From contig NZ_JAPLET010000026.1 in NCBI RefSeq assembly GCF_026391055.1, forward strand, positions 1 through 64,000: a stretch of 64,000 nucleotides of DNA, written 5' to 3'. The stretch's first letter is position 1. The number at the start of each line of letters is the position of its first letter. Below, piece after piece: positions 53,984 through 63,699 of the stretch. Origin of the DNA: Spirosoma sp. (GTDB taxonomy: Bacteria > Bacteroidota > Bacteroidia > Cytophagales > Spirosomataceae). A program made the position numbers and the translations under genes. Under the pieces are notes generated by a model, which was not told where the DNA came from, searched no databases, and was given only the letters and a program-made list of their open reading frames with translations.

Positions 53984-55261
53984 ATGAAAAAAATGTACCT
54001 ACTGGCTGGCTTGTCGCTGCTGGCTGCTCCCCTGTTTGCCCAACGTACCTTAATTCACTGTGGAAACCTCCTTGATGGCGTCAGTAACAACCTACAGCCA
54101 CAAATGACGGTTGTCGTTGAAGGCAACAAAATCACGGCTGTTCAAAAAGGATACACCACGCCCGCCGGTCAGGACCGGGTGCTGGACATGAAATCGAAAA
54201 CGGTTCTGCCCGGTCTTATTGACATGCACGTTCACCTCGAAAGCCAAACCCGACGCGGTGGTGCTATTGACGGATTTACGAAGAACCAGGCCGACATTGC
54301 CTATCAGGCCGCTCAATATGCCAAAACAACGCTGATGGCCGGTTTCACGACGGTTCGCGATCTGGGTGGGTCGGGCGTAAACGTTTCGTTACGCAACGCT
54401 ATCAATGCCGGCCTGGTGGATGGCCCTCGTGTGTTGACCGTTGGGAAATCCATTGCCACAACGGGTGGGCACGCAGATCCAACAAACGGCTACCGTAAAG
54501 ATCTGATGGGCGACCCCGGTCCGATGGAAGGAGTGATTAACGGTCCTGAAGATGCCCGTAAAGCCGTTCGGCAACGCTATAAAGACGGCTCTGATCTGAT
54601 TAAAATTACCGCCACCGGTGGTGTATTGAGCAATGCGAAAGATGGCTCCGGTGCTCAGTTCACCGAAGAAGAAGTGAAAGCAGTTGTCGATGCGGCTAAA
54701 GATTACGGTTTTCCGGTGGCGGCCCACGCCCACGGTGCAGAAGGCATGAAACGAGCCATTCGGGCGGGTGTACAGACCATCGAGCACGGTACGCTGATGG
54801 ATGATGAAGCAATTGAACTGTTCAAAAAACACGGCACGTACTACGTTCCAACCATCATTGCCGGTAAAACAGCGGCTGATTCAGCCCGGCATTTTGGCTA
54901 TTATCCGGCTCTGGTAACCCCAAAAGCCCTCGCCATTGGGCCAAAGATTCAGGCAACGTTTGCTAAAGCTTACAAAGCGGGTGTTAAGATTGCCTTTGGT
55001 ACAGACGCTGGCGTTTACATCCACGGCTACAACGCCAAGGAGTTCGAGTACATGGTTGAGGCTGGTATGCCGCCCATAGAAGCGATCAAAGCGGCCCTGA
55101 TGACCAACGCCAAGTTATTGGGTATGGACGCCCAAATCGGCTCCATTGAAACTGGCAAAATGGCGGATATCATCGCCGTAGCAGAAAATCCTATCCAAAA
55201 TATCAAAACCTTGCAAACCGTCCAGTTCGTCATGAAAGACGGAAAGGTGTATAAGCAGTGA
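53984..55261 (+). CDS. Secreted amidohydrolase, Xaa-Pro dipeptidase/imidazolonepropionase-like
   Basis: About 425 residues from the ATG at 53984; the longer open frame would start inside the terminator. Signal peptide KKMYLLAGLSLLAAPLFAQ. Metal-dependent amidohydrolase motifs: DMHVHLE (HxH), Lys in LIKITATGGVLS, HAHG, EHGT, and the catalytic Asp in FGTDAGVYIHG. Close relatives are prolidase-like enzymes acting on dipeptides. With three other secreted peptidases in the window it fits periplasmic peptide use. Confidence 0.9.
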   Translation: MKKMYLLAGLSLLAAPLFAQRTLIHCGNLLDGVSNNLQPQMTVVVEGNKITAVQKGYTTPAGQDRVLDMKSKTVLPGLIDMHVHLESQTRRGGAIDGFTKNQADIAYQAAQYAKTTLMAGFTTVRDLGGSGVNVSLRNAINAGLVDGPRVLTVGKSIATTGGHADPTNGYRKDLMGDPGPMEGVINGPEDARKAVRQRYKDGSDLIKITATGGVLSNAKDGSGAQFTEEEVKAVVDAAKDYGFPVAAHAHGAEGMKRAIRAGVQTIEHGTLMDDEAIELFKKHGTYYVPTIIAGKTAADSARHFGYYPALVTPKALAIGPKIQATFAKAYKAGVKIAFGTDAGVYIHGYNAKEFEYMVEAGMPPIEAIKAALMTNAKLLGMDAQIGSIETGKMADIIAVAENPIQNIKTLQTVQFVMKDGKVYKQ

Positions 55262-55263
55262 AA

Positions 55264-55337
55264 ATAGTGGAATATATGTAATAGGTCGAGTTAGTGGTTA
55301 CCAAACTCGACTCCACCTATTACACACATTCCACTAT
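55264..55337. terminator. Imperfect 23-bp-arm hairpin between convergent genes
   Basis: 55264-55286 pairs with 55315-55337 except at two positions, and an inner stem GTCGAGTT/AACTCGAC (55285-55292, 55304-55311) continues the structure. In minus-strand RNA both mismatches become G-U pairs, so the hairpin is fully paired there. The second arm includes the stop codon of the minus-strand hydrolase (55334-55336). Confidence 0.7.
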
Positions 55338-56185
55338 CTACTTAGTATTAATTCATTCACTCGTTCGGCTTCTTCGTGCTGGACCCAGTGGGAGGCATTT
55401 TCGAGAAAGACCAGTCGGCCATTGTCGCAGAGGTCGATGCTGGGTTGGGCCATTTGCTGCTTGAGGAACTTGTCGCGAGTACCCCAGATGAGTAAGGTGG
55501 GGACGGTGACCCGGACAGATGGTCGACGGGCGGGTGGTTTGCGGAGTGAGGCCCGGTACCAGTTGATCATAGCGGTTACGGCTCCCGGCTGCGACCAGGC
55601 CGCTTTATACTGCTGCAAATCGGCCCGCCGGAACGTCCCTGGCCGACTGCTGCCAAGCAGTGTTCGCACAAACATGGACCAGTTTCCGGCGCTCGATACG
55701 GCTTCGGGTAACCAGGGCAGTTGAAAAAAGCCGATGTACCAGCTCCGCATCATCTGACCGATATGGCGGCTGGCGTAGTTCTTCATGACAACAGGATGCG
55801 GCACATTCAGGGCCACCAGCCGTTCGACACGCTCGGGATGCGAAACGGCGGTCCACCAGGCTACGGCAGCTCCCCAATCGTGCCCGACCACTACCGCTTT
55901 CTGCCGCCCGGACGCATCAATCAGACCAATTACATCCGCCACCAAGGTGTCAAGGCCATAGGCATCGATACCCTTTGGTTTAGCGCTCAGGTTATACCCG
56001 CGCTGGTCGGGTGCCCACACGCAATAGCCAGCCTCGGCCAACGCATCGATCTGTTGTTTCCAGCCATACCAGAATTCCGGAAAGCCGTGCAGCAGAATAA
56101 TAAGCGGGCCATCGTCCGGTCCGGCCTGCACCACATGCAACCGAACCGGCGAGGCATTATTGGTTTCGACAAACGTGTGCGTCAT
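55334..56185 (-). CDS. Alpha/beta hydrolase, epoxide-hydrolase-like
   Basis: 283 residues. [17 protein letters not shown] (oxyanion HGFP), nucleophile elbow [10 protein letters not shown] with Asp in the nucleophile position, and a C-terminal His in NASHWVQHE. This pattern fits epoxide hydrolases and fluoroacetate-dehalogenase relatives. It starts 9 bp after uxaC on the same strand, so it belongs to the uxuA-uxaC transcription unit, though no step of hexuronate breakdown needs it. Confidence 0.88.
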   Translation of the reverse strand: MTHTFVETNNASPVRLHVVQAGPDDGPLIILLHGFPEFWYGWKQQIDALAEAGYCVWAPDQRGYNLSAKPKGIDAYGLDTLVADVIGLIDASGRQKAVVVGHDWGAAVAWWTAVSHPERVERLVALNVPHPVVMKNYASRHIGQMMRSWYIGFFQLPWLPEAVSSAGNWSMFVRTLLGSSRPGTFRRADLQQYKAAWSQPGAVTAMINWYRASLRKPPARRPSVRVTVPTLLIWGTRDKFLKQQMAQPSIDLCDNGRLVFLENASHWVQHEEAERVNELILSR

Positions 56186-56194
56186 CGACTAGTA

Positions 56195-57607
56195 TTAGAA
56201 GCCGAAATACTGCTCGGCATTTCGGTAGCAAATATCCTGCACAATCTGGCCTACCCAGTCAACATCGTTTGGTAATTCGCCATTCTCGATGTCGTTGCCA
56301 AAGATGTTGCAAAGAATGCGACGGAAATACTCGTGGCGGCTGTACGACACAAAACTGCGAGAATCGGTGAGCATACCCACAAACGCGCTGATAAGCCCCA
56401 TGTTCGACAGGGTATTGATCTGCTTTTCCATCCCGTCTTTCTGATCCAGGAACCACCAGCCGGAGCCAAACTGTACTTTACCCCGCACCGACCCGTCGTT
56501 GAAGTTGCCGATCATGGTCGCCATTACTTCATTATCAGCCGGATTCAGATTGTACAAAATTGTTTTAGCCAGTTGATTCCGGTCGTCCAGCCCGCCCAGA
56601 AAACGTGATAGCGAAGCCGCCTGTGGGAAGTCGCCAATGCTGTCCCAACCCGTATCCGGACCAAGCTCACGCAGTCGACGGACGTTATTATTTCGGAGTG
56701 CTCCAAGGTGAAACTGCTGGGTCCAGCCTTTGGCGTGGTCCCACTCAGCAAACTGCACCAGCATGAACGACTTGAATTTCAGCACGTCAATCGGCGAAAC
56801 ATCGACTCCGCGCAGCAGGTGATCGAATATCCGCTGCACATCACCCTCTTTGTAGGGTTCGGCGTAGATCATCTCCAGGCCATGGTCGGACAGGCGGCAA
56901 CCCATCTCCCCAAAATAATCATGCCGCGACTTGAGCGCATCGAGGTAGTTCGTCAGATTTTGAATCTCCCGATTCGTAACGACCGCCAGTTTCTGCACAT
57001 AGGTGCGAAGAGAGGCCGGGTCATCAGCGGCCATGGCCTTGTCGGGCCGGAAGGTAGGCAGCAACTTTACGGTAAAGTCACTCTGTGCGATAACCTTATG
57101 GTGCTCAAGCGAGTCGAGCGGGTCATCCGTTGTACACACAACACGTACATCGAAGTGTTTGAGCAGTGCACGGGCCGAGAGGTTGGGTAACTGTTCGTTA
57201 CACGAATCATAAATCGACCGGGCCGAGGCCGGATTAAGCACCTCATTGATACCAAACGGATTTTTCAATTCCAGATGCGACCAGTGATAAAGCGGGTTAC
57301 GGAGGGTATAGGGAATCGTTTCAGCCCATTTTTCAAACTTTTCCCAATCCGACGCGTCGCCAGTGCAGTACTGTTCGGGGATGCCGTGGGTACGCATAGC
57401 CCGCCACTTATAGTGGTCGCCGTGCAGCCAGAGCTGGGTCATGTTTTCAAACTGCCGGTCGGCGGCAATCTGGTCGGGTGGCAGATGGCAATGGTAGTCG
57501 ATAATCGGCATTTGCCGGGCATACTCATGATAAAGCCGACGGGCGGTTTCGGTTTGAAGCAGAAAATCGTCGGACAGGAACGTAGGAGCGGGAGCGAGCG
57601 TGTACAT
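56195..57607 (-). CDS. uxaC: Glucuronate/galacturonate isomerase
   Basis: About 470 residues from the ATG at 57607 (a TTG three codons upstream is also open). Uronate isomerase motifs: PIIDYHCHLPP near residue 35, FDVRVVCTTDDPLDSLEHH near 155, and the C-terminal SYSRHEYFRRILC. It converts D-glucuronate to fructuronate and D-galacturonate to tagaturonate. It is the second gene of the minus-strand unit behind uxuA, separated by 140 bp that holds a hairpin. Confidence 0.96.
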   Translation of the reverse strand: MYTLAPAPTFLSDDFLLQTETARRLYHEYARQMPIIDYHCHLPPDQIAADRQFENMTQLWLHGDHYKWRAMRTHGIPEQYCTGDASDWEKFEKWAETIPYTLRNPLYHWSHLELKNPFGINEVLNPASARSIYDSCNEQLPNLSARALLKHFDVRVVCTTDDPLDSLEHHKVIAQSDFTVKLLPTFRPDKAMAADDPASLRTYVQKLAVVTNREIQNLTNYLDALKSRHDYFGEMGCRLSDHGLEMIYAEPYKEGDVQRIFDHLLRGVDVSPIDVLKFKSFMLVQFAEWDHAKGWTQQFHLGALRNNNVRRLRELGPDTGWDSIGDFPQAASLSRFLGGLDDRNQLAKTILYNLNPADNEVMATMIGNFNDGSVRGKVQFGSGWWFLDQKDGMEKQINTLSNMGLISAFVGMLTDSRSFVSYSRHEYFRRILCNIFGNDIENGELPNDVDWVGQIVQDICYRNAEQYFGF

Positions 57608-57621
57608 AATTACCAAAGTAA

Positions 57622-57645
57622 AAGCCGGGGTATTTCTCCCGGCTT
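57622..57645 (-). terminator. Hairpin between uxuA and uxaC
   Basis: AAGCCGGG (57622-57629) and CCCGGCTT (57638-57645) pair around an 8-nt loop. It lies 14 bp upstream of the uxaC start on the minus strand, where it may attenuate or protect the uxaC message. The rest of 57608-57747 shows no other gene. Confidence 0.6.
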
Positions 57646-57747
57646 AGTGTTATTTTTTGTGATTTAATGAGCACATTTGGATCTGTTTGTAGCTACCGTT
57701 GGCTCCTGCAAGATAAACAAAAATGCAGGTCACCGGCGGTTCAGGGG

Positions 57748-58947
57748 TTACTCTCCCGCCGATAAGCCGAGCATAAGTCCCCGAATCTCAGCCAGTCCAC
57801 GCAGACGTCCAATGGCCGTGTATCCCGGATTGGTTCGCTTCCCGGAGGTAAGATCATCGAGCATCCGGTGGCCGTGGTCGGGCCGGAATGGCATACGAGT
57901 ATCCTGCCGACCTTCTGCAGCACGACGTTTCTGTTCGGCCAGCAACGCCCGCGTCACGCCCACCATCGGCACATCGCCTTCGAGATGATTGGCTTCCTGA
58001 AAACTATGCCGACCGGGTTGATTATCTGCATCGCGCTGGGTGCTGCGCAGGTGAACGAAATGAATGCTCGGCCCCAGCCGCTCAACCATCCCGACGAGGT
58101 CGTTATCGGCCCGGACGCCGTATGAGCCGGTACAGAAGCATAGTCCATTGGCAGGTGAGTCGGTGGCGGCCAGCAACGCGCGGGCGTCGGCCTCAGTACT
58201 AACAACGCGGGGCAGTCCTAAAATCGGGTACGGCGGATCGTCGGGGTGGATAGCCAGCCGGACGCCAGCCGACTCGGCTACGGGTACGATCTCGCGTAGA
58301 AACGAGTACAAGTTCTGGCGCAATTCCTGGTCGCTGATATCTTTATACGCATCAAGTGCATCGCGAAACTGCTCGACGGTATAGCTCTCTTCCGAACCGG
58401 GCAGTCCAGCAATGATAGTACGAACCAGCCGCTTCACTTGGGCATCGGACATGCCATCCAGTTTAGTACGGGCCTGTTGCTTCTGCTCATCGTTGTATAG
58501 ATACTGAGCACCGGGCCGCTGAAGGATGAATAATTCGAAAGCAGCAAATTCAACGGCATCGAAGCGAAGCCCCGTTGAGCCATCGGGCATGGGGAAGTCG
58601 AGGTCGGTGCGGGTCCAGTCGAGTACAGGCATAAAATTGTAGCAGACCGTGTCGATTCCTGCCTTTGCCAGGTTGACGATAGACTCCTTGTAGTTTTCGA
58701 TGTATTGCCGATAGTCGCCCGTGCGGGTTTTGATCCCCTCATGTACTGGAATACTTTCAACGACCGACCACGTTAGACCTTTTTCTTCGATAATCGCCTT
58801 GCGGTCCAGAATGTCTTCCAGTGACCATACTTTTCCATTCGAAATCTGGTGCAGGGCAGTAACGATACCGGTGGCACCGGCCTGTCGGACATCATTAAGC
58901 GACACAGGGTCATTTGGACCGAACCATCGCCAGGTTTGTTCAAGCAT
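57748..58947 (-). CDS. uxuA: Mannonate dehydratase
   Basis: 399 residues from the ATG at 58947; the open frame extends 52 codons upstream but that part is unlike the family. It dehydrates D-mannonate to 2-keto-3-deoxygluconate. Motifs: [20 protein letters not shown] at the N-terminus, [35 protein letters not shown] with the metal-ligand Cys, and [10 protein letters not shown]. First gene of the minus-strand unit, divergent from exuT across 98 bp that probably hold both promoters. Confidence 0.96.
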   Translation of the reverse strand: MLEQTWRWFGPNDPVSLNDVRQAGATGIVTALHQISNGKVWSLEDILDRKAIIEEKGLTWSVVESIPVHEGIKTRTGDYRQYIENYKESIVNLAKAGIDTVCYNFMPVLDWTRTDLDFPMPDGSTGLRFDAVEFAAFELFILQRPGAQYLYNDEQKQQARTKLDGMSDAQVKRLVRTIIAGLPGSEESYTVEQFRDALDAYKDISDQELRQNLYSFLREIVPVAESAGVRLAIHPDDPPYPILGLPRVVSTEADARALLAATDSPANGLCFCTGSYGVRADNDLVGMVERLGPSIHFVHLRSTQRDADNQPGRHSFQEANHLEGDVPMVGVTRALLAEQKRRAAEGRQDTRMPFRPDHGHRMLDDLTSGKRTNPGYTAIGRLRGLAEIRGLMLGLSAGE

Positions 58948-59045
58948 TGTAATGTAGTTGGTAAGTTGGCAAGTCAGAAAGACTAAGTAAGGTAAAAAAG
59001 CACTCAGATCTCCTTTTCTCCCCAAAACTCCTGGTTGTTTTGCAA

Positions 59046-60395
59046 ATGCCAACACCTTCCGGCCGCTTTCGCTGGCGTATTGTCGCTTTATTGTTTCTGG
59101 CAACGACGATCAATTACATTGATCGGCAAGTGTTGTCTTTTACTATGACGGACGAAGTTTTTCGGAAAGATATGCTGGATATTGCTCCCGACGCCGTCCT
59201 TACTAAAGAAGCAACAGACCGGTTTAAAGTGCTCTATGGAGATGTCGATGCCGCCTTCAAATTCGCTTACGCCATCGGTTTTCTACTGGCTGGCTGGCTT
59301 GTTGACCGCATTGGTACGAAACGGGGGTTCTCGCTGGGGATTCTGGTCTGGAGCGTTGCCGGTGTTCTTACAGCTTCGGTTAATACCATTGCCGGATTAA
59401 GCTGGATGCGGGCGTTACTGGGGTTGGGTGAATCGGCGAATTTTCCTTCAGCCATCAAAACCATTGCCGAATGGTTTCCCCGACGCGAACGCTCCTTTGC
59501 CAATGGTCTCTTCAATGCAGGTACTAACGTGGGCATTATTCTAACGGCCCTCGCCGTTCCTTACCTTATTTTGCAGTTTGGCTGGCGTAGTTCTTTTTTA
59601 GTAACGGGCGTTCTGGGCTTCGGCTTACTGATATTCTGGTGGCTGCTATACAGTAAACCTGAACGGCACCCGAAACTCTCCACCGAAGAGCTGGCTTATA
59701 TCCGGGCAGATGCCGAAAAAACCCCGCCCCTTAAAGTCTCCTGGAGTCGCTTGCTGAGCTACAAACAAACCTGGGCTTTTGCCGTTGGGAAACTCATGGC
59801 CGACCCAATCTGGTGGTTCTATATGTCATGGTTACCCGATTTTTTCAACTCGAACGATGCCCTTGATGAACGACTGGACCTTAAAAGCTTCGGATTACCC
59901 TTCCTGATTATTTACGTCGTTTCCGACGCGGGCAGTATTTTCTTCGGCTGGCTAAGCACACAGTTTATGCGTTGGGGATGGTCGGCAAACCGGGCCCGTA
60001 AAACAACATTGCTAATTTGTGCGCTATGCGTTGTCCCTATTTTCTTTGCCGCACAAACCAACAGCCTGACAATCGCCATTGCCCTCATTGCGCTCGCAAC
60101 GGCCGCTCATCAGGGTTGGTCGGCAAATATGTATACCTTCGCGTCGGATTTATTTCCCAGGAATGTAGTGGCATCTGTAACCGGCATTGGTGGTATGTTC
60201 GGAACAGTTGGCGGTATTCTGCTGGCGCTGCTGGCCGGACGAATCATCACCGCTTTCGGCTACCTGCCCATGTTTATTGTGGCAAGCTGCTCGTATCTGA
60301 TCGCTCTTATACTTATTCATCTGATTTTACCCAAATTAGAGCCCGTAAAAACCGAGGAATTAATGGGCGACTATATGGTAGACAGTAAGCGGTAG
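59046..60395 (+). CDS. exuT: Hexuronate MFS transporter (ExuT-like)
   Basis: 449 residues with 12 predicted membrane helices. The anion:cation symporter group is recognised by [14 protein letters not shown] near residue 21, [13 protein letters not shown] near 82 and [19 protein letters not shown] near 140. Set divergent from uxuA and before kdgK and uxaB, it is the likely importer of glucuronate and galacturonate. About 40 extra residues between helices 1 and 2 are often seen in Bacteroidota members. Confidence 0.9.
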   Translation: MPTPSGRFRWRIVALLFLATTINYIDRQVLSFTMTDEVFRKDMLDIAPDAVLTKEATDRFKVLYGDVDAAFKFAYAIGFLLAGWLVDRIGTKRGFSLGILVWSVAGVLTASVNTIAGLSWMRALLGLGESANFPSAIKTIAEWFPRRERSFANGLFNAGTNVGIILTALAVPYLILQFGWRSSFLVTGVLGFGLLIFWWLLYSKPERHPKLSTEELAYIRADAEKTPPLKVSWSRLLSYKQTWAFAVGKLMADPIWWFYMSWLPDFFNSNDALDERLDLKSFGLPFLIIYVVSDAGSIFFGWLSTQFMRWGWSANRARKTTLLICALCVVPIFFAAQTNSLTIAIALIALATAAHQGWSANMYTFASDLFPRNVVASVTGIGGMFGTVGGILLALLAGRIITAFGYLPMFIVASCSYLIALILIHLILPKLEPVKTEELMGDYMVDSKR

Positions 60396-60439
60396 ACGTA
60401 TCCTGTCCTTTGGTTGCTTTAGCTCTTTAACTAGTACGC

Positions 60440-61432
60440 ATGAAAATAATCACCTTTGGCGAAGTCATGCTCCGGCTAAGCCCACCGGGCGTTGACCGCC
60501 TTGCGCAAACCGACAGCCTGAACATGCATTTTGGCGGTACAGAAGCCAATGTAGCCGTTTCGCTGGCGCAGTTTGGTATGCAATCGGCCCACATCACCCG
60601 TTTTCCAGATCATGCACTGGGGCGGTCAGCAGCAGGTTATCTGCGCAAATACGGCGTTGACACCCAACACATTCAATACGGCGACGGGCGACTGGGGCTG
60701 TATTTCCTCGAAACGGGGGCAGGAAGCCGGGCAAGCCAGATCATTTACGATCGGGTAGACTCTGCGTTTGCGCGTATCCGGGCGAATTCGGTCGATTGGG
60801 AAACTGTGCTAAGTGGCGCGTCGTGGTTCCATTGGACGGGAATTACCCCGGCGCTGTCGCAGGGGGCAGCGGATTGCTTGCTGGCTGGCATTCAGACCGC
60901 TAACCGGCTGGGTGTTCCCGTCTCCGCCGATATCGTTTACCGTAGCAACCTGTGGCAATATGGCAAAACACCGCAGGAAATAATGCCCGCCCTAACCCGG
61001 GGCTGTACGCTTGTTCTGGGCAGTAAAAGCCTTTTTTCAGACCTCTACGGGGTTGTCGGCAGTACATTCCAGGAATCGGGCCGGGCGCTTATGGAGCGTT
61101 TTCCCAACGTACGGTATATCACCGATACCAAACGACGGTCCATCAGTGCGTCGCACAACCAACTGGCAGCTAAACTGTTCGACGGTGAAACCGTATACAA
61201 ATCCAGAACGCACGACATTCAATCCATCGTCGACCGTATTGGTACGGGCGATGCATACATGGCTGGCTTGATTTATGGCTTGCTGACCTTCAATGATCTT
61301 CAACGAACCGTTGAGTTTGGTGCGGCTGCCTCTGCGCTGAAACACACCATTGCAGGGGATGTAAACCTGGCTACTATTGCTGAAGTTGAGACGCTGGCCA
61401 ATGGCGACAGTTCAGGAAAGTTAAAGCGATGA
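60440..61432 (+). CDS. kdgK: 2-keto-3-deoxygluconate kinase
   Basis: 330 residues, PfkB/ribokinase fold. N-terminal ITFGEVMLRLSPPG, substrate site FGGTEANVAVSLA (GGTEAN), and the C-terminal catalytic motif DRIGTGDAYMAGL. KdgK makes 2-keto-3-deoxy-6-phosphogluconate from the UxuA product. It lies 44 bp after exuT and before uxaB; the aldolase that completes the route is not in this window. Confidence 0.92.
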   Translation: MKIITFGEVMLRLSPPGVDRLAQTDSLNMHFGGTEANVAVSLAQFGMQSAHITRFPDHALGRSAAGYLRKYGVDTQHIQYGDGRLGLYFLETGAGSRASQIIYDRVDSAFARIRANSVDWETVLSGASWFHWTGITPALSQGAADCLLAGIQTANRLGVPVSADIVYRSNLWQYGKTPQEIMPALTRGCTLVLGSKSLFSDLYGVVGSTFQESGRALMERFPNVRYITDTKRRSISASHNQLAAKLFDGETVYKSRTHDIQSIVDRIGTGDAYMAGLIYGLLTFNDLQRTVEFGAAASALKHTIAGDVNLATIAEVETLANGDSSGKLKR

Positions 61433-61587
61433 GCAGTCATTTTGTGCTTACGATAAAATACCGGCTACGGGTAACGCTGTAGTTCGTATTATTGCCGAAT
61501 TATGATGAACTCAATAAAAAAGTCAATTTAAGTTAATAGTAAATCCGTCTGATTATAACTGCAGACCAGATTGCAGCACGTCCAACC

Positions 61588-63096
61588 ATGGCTAAATTAA
61601 CCCGTTCAACCCATCCAGTACCTGTTTACCCGGAAAAAATCCTTCAATTTGGTACGGGTGTACTTTTGCGAGGCTTACCTGATTATTTAATACAAAAGGC
61701 GAATAGCGAAGGGAGATTCGAAGGATCTATTGTGGTCGTAAAATCGACTGATAGCCAGACGAATGAGTTTTCGGATCAGGATAACCTTTACACGGTTGCG
61801 GTTCGGGGTGTTCAACAGGGGCAGGAAGTGGTCGAAAATACCATTGTTTCGGCGATCAGCCGGGTGCTGGCTGCACAGACCCAGTGGAACGACGTGCTGG
61901 TTTTGGCCCGTAACCCAAAGCTACAGATCATCATTTCCAATACCACAGAAATTGGCCTCAATTATGTCGAGGAGAGTATTTTTCAGCATCCACCCCAGTC
62001 GTTTCCGGCCAAGCTAACGGCGTTTCTTTACGAACGGTTTCGCAGTGTGGGTGGCTCAAAAGCCAAAGGGCTGGTTGTTATCCCCACGGAACTCGTTACC
62101 GATAACGGACTGAAATTACGGGAAGCCGTAGAGAAACTGGCTCAGTTCAACGAGTTAGGCAAGCTCTTTACCAAGTGGCTCAAATTCCACGTTCGGTTCT
62201 GTAACTCTCTCGTCGACCGGATCGTTACGCGCCCCACCGAGGAAGATAAGCTGGCTTTTGAGAATGAAGCAGGTTACGAAGATGACCTCCTCACCTTCAC
62301 GGAGCCCTATCACCTCTGGGCAATTGAAGGCGATGACCGTGTCCGGCAAACATTGTCGTTTGCGGGTCCATCTACGCCACAGATTATCATTGATGAGGAT
62401 ATTAATTTTTATAAGGAGCGGAAGCTTCGTGTGCTCAATGGTACGCACACGTTAACCATGCCACTGGGTTATCTGCTTGGACTGGAAACGGTAGCCGATG
62501 AAATGAGGCACCCGGCCATGAGCAAATTTGTCGAGCAGTTGATGCTCAATGAAATCGTGCCAACCGTACCCGACTACGACATTCCGGGTATGGACAAAGC
62601 CGCCGTTGCCCAGTTCGCCCATGACGTTCTGGACCGGTTCCGCAACCCGCATCTGGACCATTTGCTGTTGAATATTTCGCTTCAGCAGACGGCTAAAATG
62701 CAGGCCCGAAATGTAGCTACGCTGCAACGCTATTACGAGCAGTTCAACACCGAACCCAAACTTATGGCCTTCGGGTTCGCGGCTTATTTGTTGTTTATGA
62801 AGGTTGTTCGGGAAGAAAACGGGCAGTTCTTCGGCGAAATATCCCTGCCGGGTGGTGGAATACTCAACTATCCGATTCGAGATGACAAAGCAGGCTACTT
62901 TTATGGCGACTGGAAAACGGTAAACGAAGGTGATACAGCCACAGTTGACGCCTTTGTGAAGAGTGTCTTGTCTGATACAACGCTCTGGCAGGCCGATCTG
63001 ACCGCCTTACCCGGCTTTAGCGAAAACGTTGCCGAAAACCTGAATGCGTTACTGACGGATGGTGTCGAAAAGAGTCTCGAAAAAGTGATTGCCTGA
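61588..63096 (+). CDS. uxaB: Tagaturonate reductase
   Basis: 502 residues, mannitol dehydrogenase family: EKILQFGTGVLLRGLPDYL at the N-terminus, VVIPTELVTDNG, NSLVDRIVTRP, and the active-site LNGTHTLTMPLGYL. It reduces tagaturonate to altronate with NADH. The 155 bp before it (61433-61587) show no hairpin or gene but leave room for its own promoter. The altronate dehydratase (uxaA) and fructuronate reductase (uxuB) are not in the window, so each branch is only partly represented. Confidence 0.92.
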   Translation: MAKLTRSTHPVPVYPEKILQFGTGVLLRGLPDYLIQKANSEGRFEGSIVVVKSTDSQTNEFSDQDNLYTVAVRGVQQGQEVVENTIVSAISRVLAAQTQWNDVLVLARNPKLQIIISNTTEIGLNYVEESIFQHPPQSFPAKLTAFLYERFRSVGGSKAKGLVVIPTELVTDNGLKLREAVEKLAQFNELGKLFTKWLKFHVRFCNSLVDRIVTRPTEEDKLAFENEAGYEDDLLTFTEPYHLWAIEGDDRVRQTLSFAGPSTPQIIIDEDINFYKERKLRVLNGTHTLTMPLGYLLGLETVADEMRHPAMSKFVEQLMLNEIVPTVPDYDIPGMDKAAVAQFAHDVLDRFRNPHLDHLLLNISLQQTAKMQARNVATLQRYYEQFNTEPKLMAFGFAAYLLFMKVVREENGQFFGEISLPGGGILNYPIRDDKAGYFYGDWKTVNEGDTATVDAFVKSVLSDTTLWQADLTALPGFSENVAENLNALLTDGVEKSLEKVIA

Positions 63097-63113
63097 TTCT
63101 CCAATAAAATCTT

Positions 63114-63161
63114 AAACCAATAGCCCCGCCAGATTCAGGTAGCTGGCGGGGCTATTGGTTT
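63114..63161 (+). terminator. Intrinsic terminator after uxaB
   Basis: 19-bp arms (63114-63132, core AATAGCCCCGCCAG, and 63143-63161) pair perfectly around a 10-nt loop and are followed by TTTC. It starts 17 bp after the uxaB stop codon. Confidence 0.88.
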
Positions 63162-63173
63162 TCAAAAGAAGCT

Positions 63174-63203
63174 ACTGTAGTGCCGACCATCGGGAACTAC
63201 AGT
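63174..63203 (-). repeat. TGTAGTGCCGACC hairpin family, copy 2
   Basis: The core TGTAGTGCCGACC (63176-63188) is identical to that of the hairpin at 48788. Here the stem is shorter: ACTGTAGT (63174-63181) pairs with ACTACAGT (63196-63203). The element lies 7 bp from the HIT gene stop codon on minus and may terminate it. Confidence 0.65.
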
Positions 63204-63210
63204 AACAGTT

Positions 63211-63603
63211 CTAGTCTAAAAAAGCCCGGATTTTCTCAGCCGTTGCCGCCAGTTCGTCCTGACTGGGATTCATTTTGTTATGGAAGTTCATGTCAGCCAT
63301 TGAGTTGAGCGGAATCAGGTGGACGTGTGCGTGCGGCACTTCCAAACCAACCACTGCCACACCGATGCGTAGACAGGGAACCGCCTTCTCGATAGCCGGG
63401 GCAACTTTTTTGGCGAACGCCATCAGCCCGATATACAGGTCGTCGTCCAAATCAAACAGGTAATCGACCTCTTTCTTGGGAATAACCAGCGTATGCCCCG
63501 TGGTGGTTGGCATTACATCCAGAAACGCCAGGTAGTCGTCCGTTTCGGCGATTTTATGAGCCGGAATTTCACCAGCCACAATTCGGGAGAAAATAGAGGG
63601 CAT
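63211..63603 (-). CDS. HIT-family nucleotide-binding hydrolase
   Basis: About 130 residues from the ATG at 63603; the longer frame (to 63681) would run through the repeat-rich spacer. Family motifs: IFSRIVAGEIPAHKIAE at the N-terminus and the histidine triad HAHVHLIPL near residue 97. HINT/HIT proteins hydrolyse AMP-linked or dinucleoside polyphosphate compounds. It follows greA on the minus strand, an arrangement that places two housekeeping genes together. Confidence 0.92.
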   Translation of the reverse strand: MPSIFSRIVAGEIPAHKIAETDDYLAFLDVMPTTTGHTLVIPKKEVDYLFDLDDDLYIGLMAFAKKVAPAIEKAVPCLRIGVAVVGLEVPHAHVHLIPLNSMADMNFHNKMNPSQDELAATAEKIRAFLD

Positions 63604-63611
63604 AGGTAACG

Positions 63612-63697
63612 AATAATGTAAAATGGATAATGGACAATGTAAAATGCAGTACTGGATCTGACCCCATCTGTCATTATTCATTTTACATTATCCATTA
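63612..63697. repeat. AATGGATAATG-type inverted repeats between greA and the HIT gene
   Basis: The spacer holds AATGTAAAATGGATAATGG and AATGTAAAATG on one side (63615-63646), and CATTATTCATTTTACATTATCCATT (about 63672-63696) as their inverted relative. This AT-rich unit repeats with inverted orientation and can fold into a hairpin that would follow greA on minus. Confidence 0.55.
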
Positions 63698-63699
63698 AT

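Noticed and set aside
57748-59103. Longer uxuA reading frame starting at 59103
   Set aside because: The 52 extra codons do not resemble mannonate dehydratases and run into the divergent exuT gene; the ATG at 58947 matches the family N-terminus.
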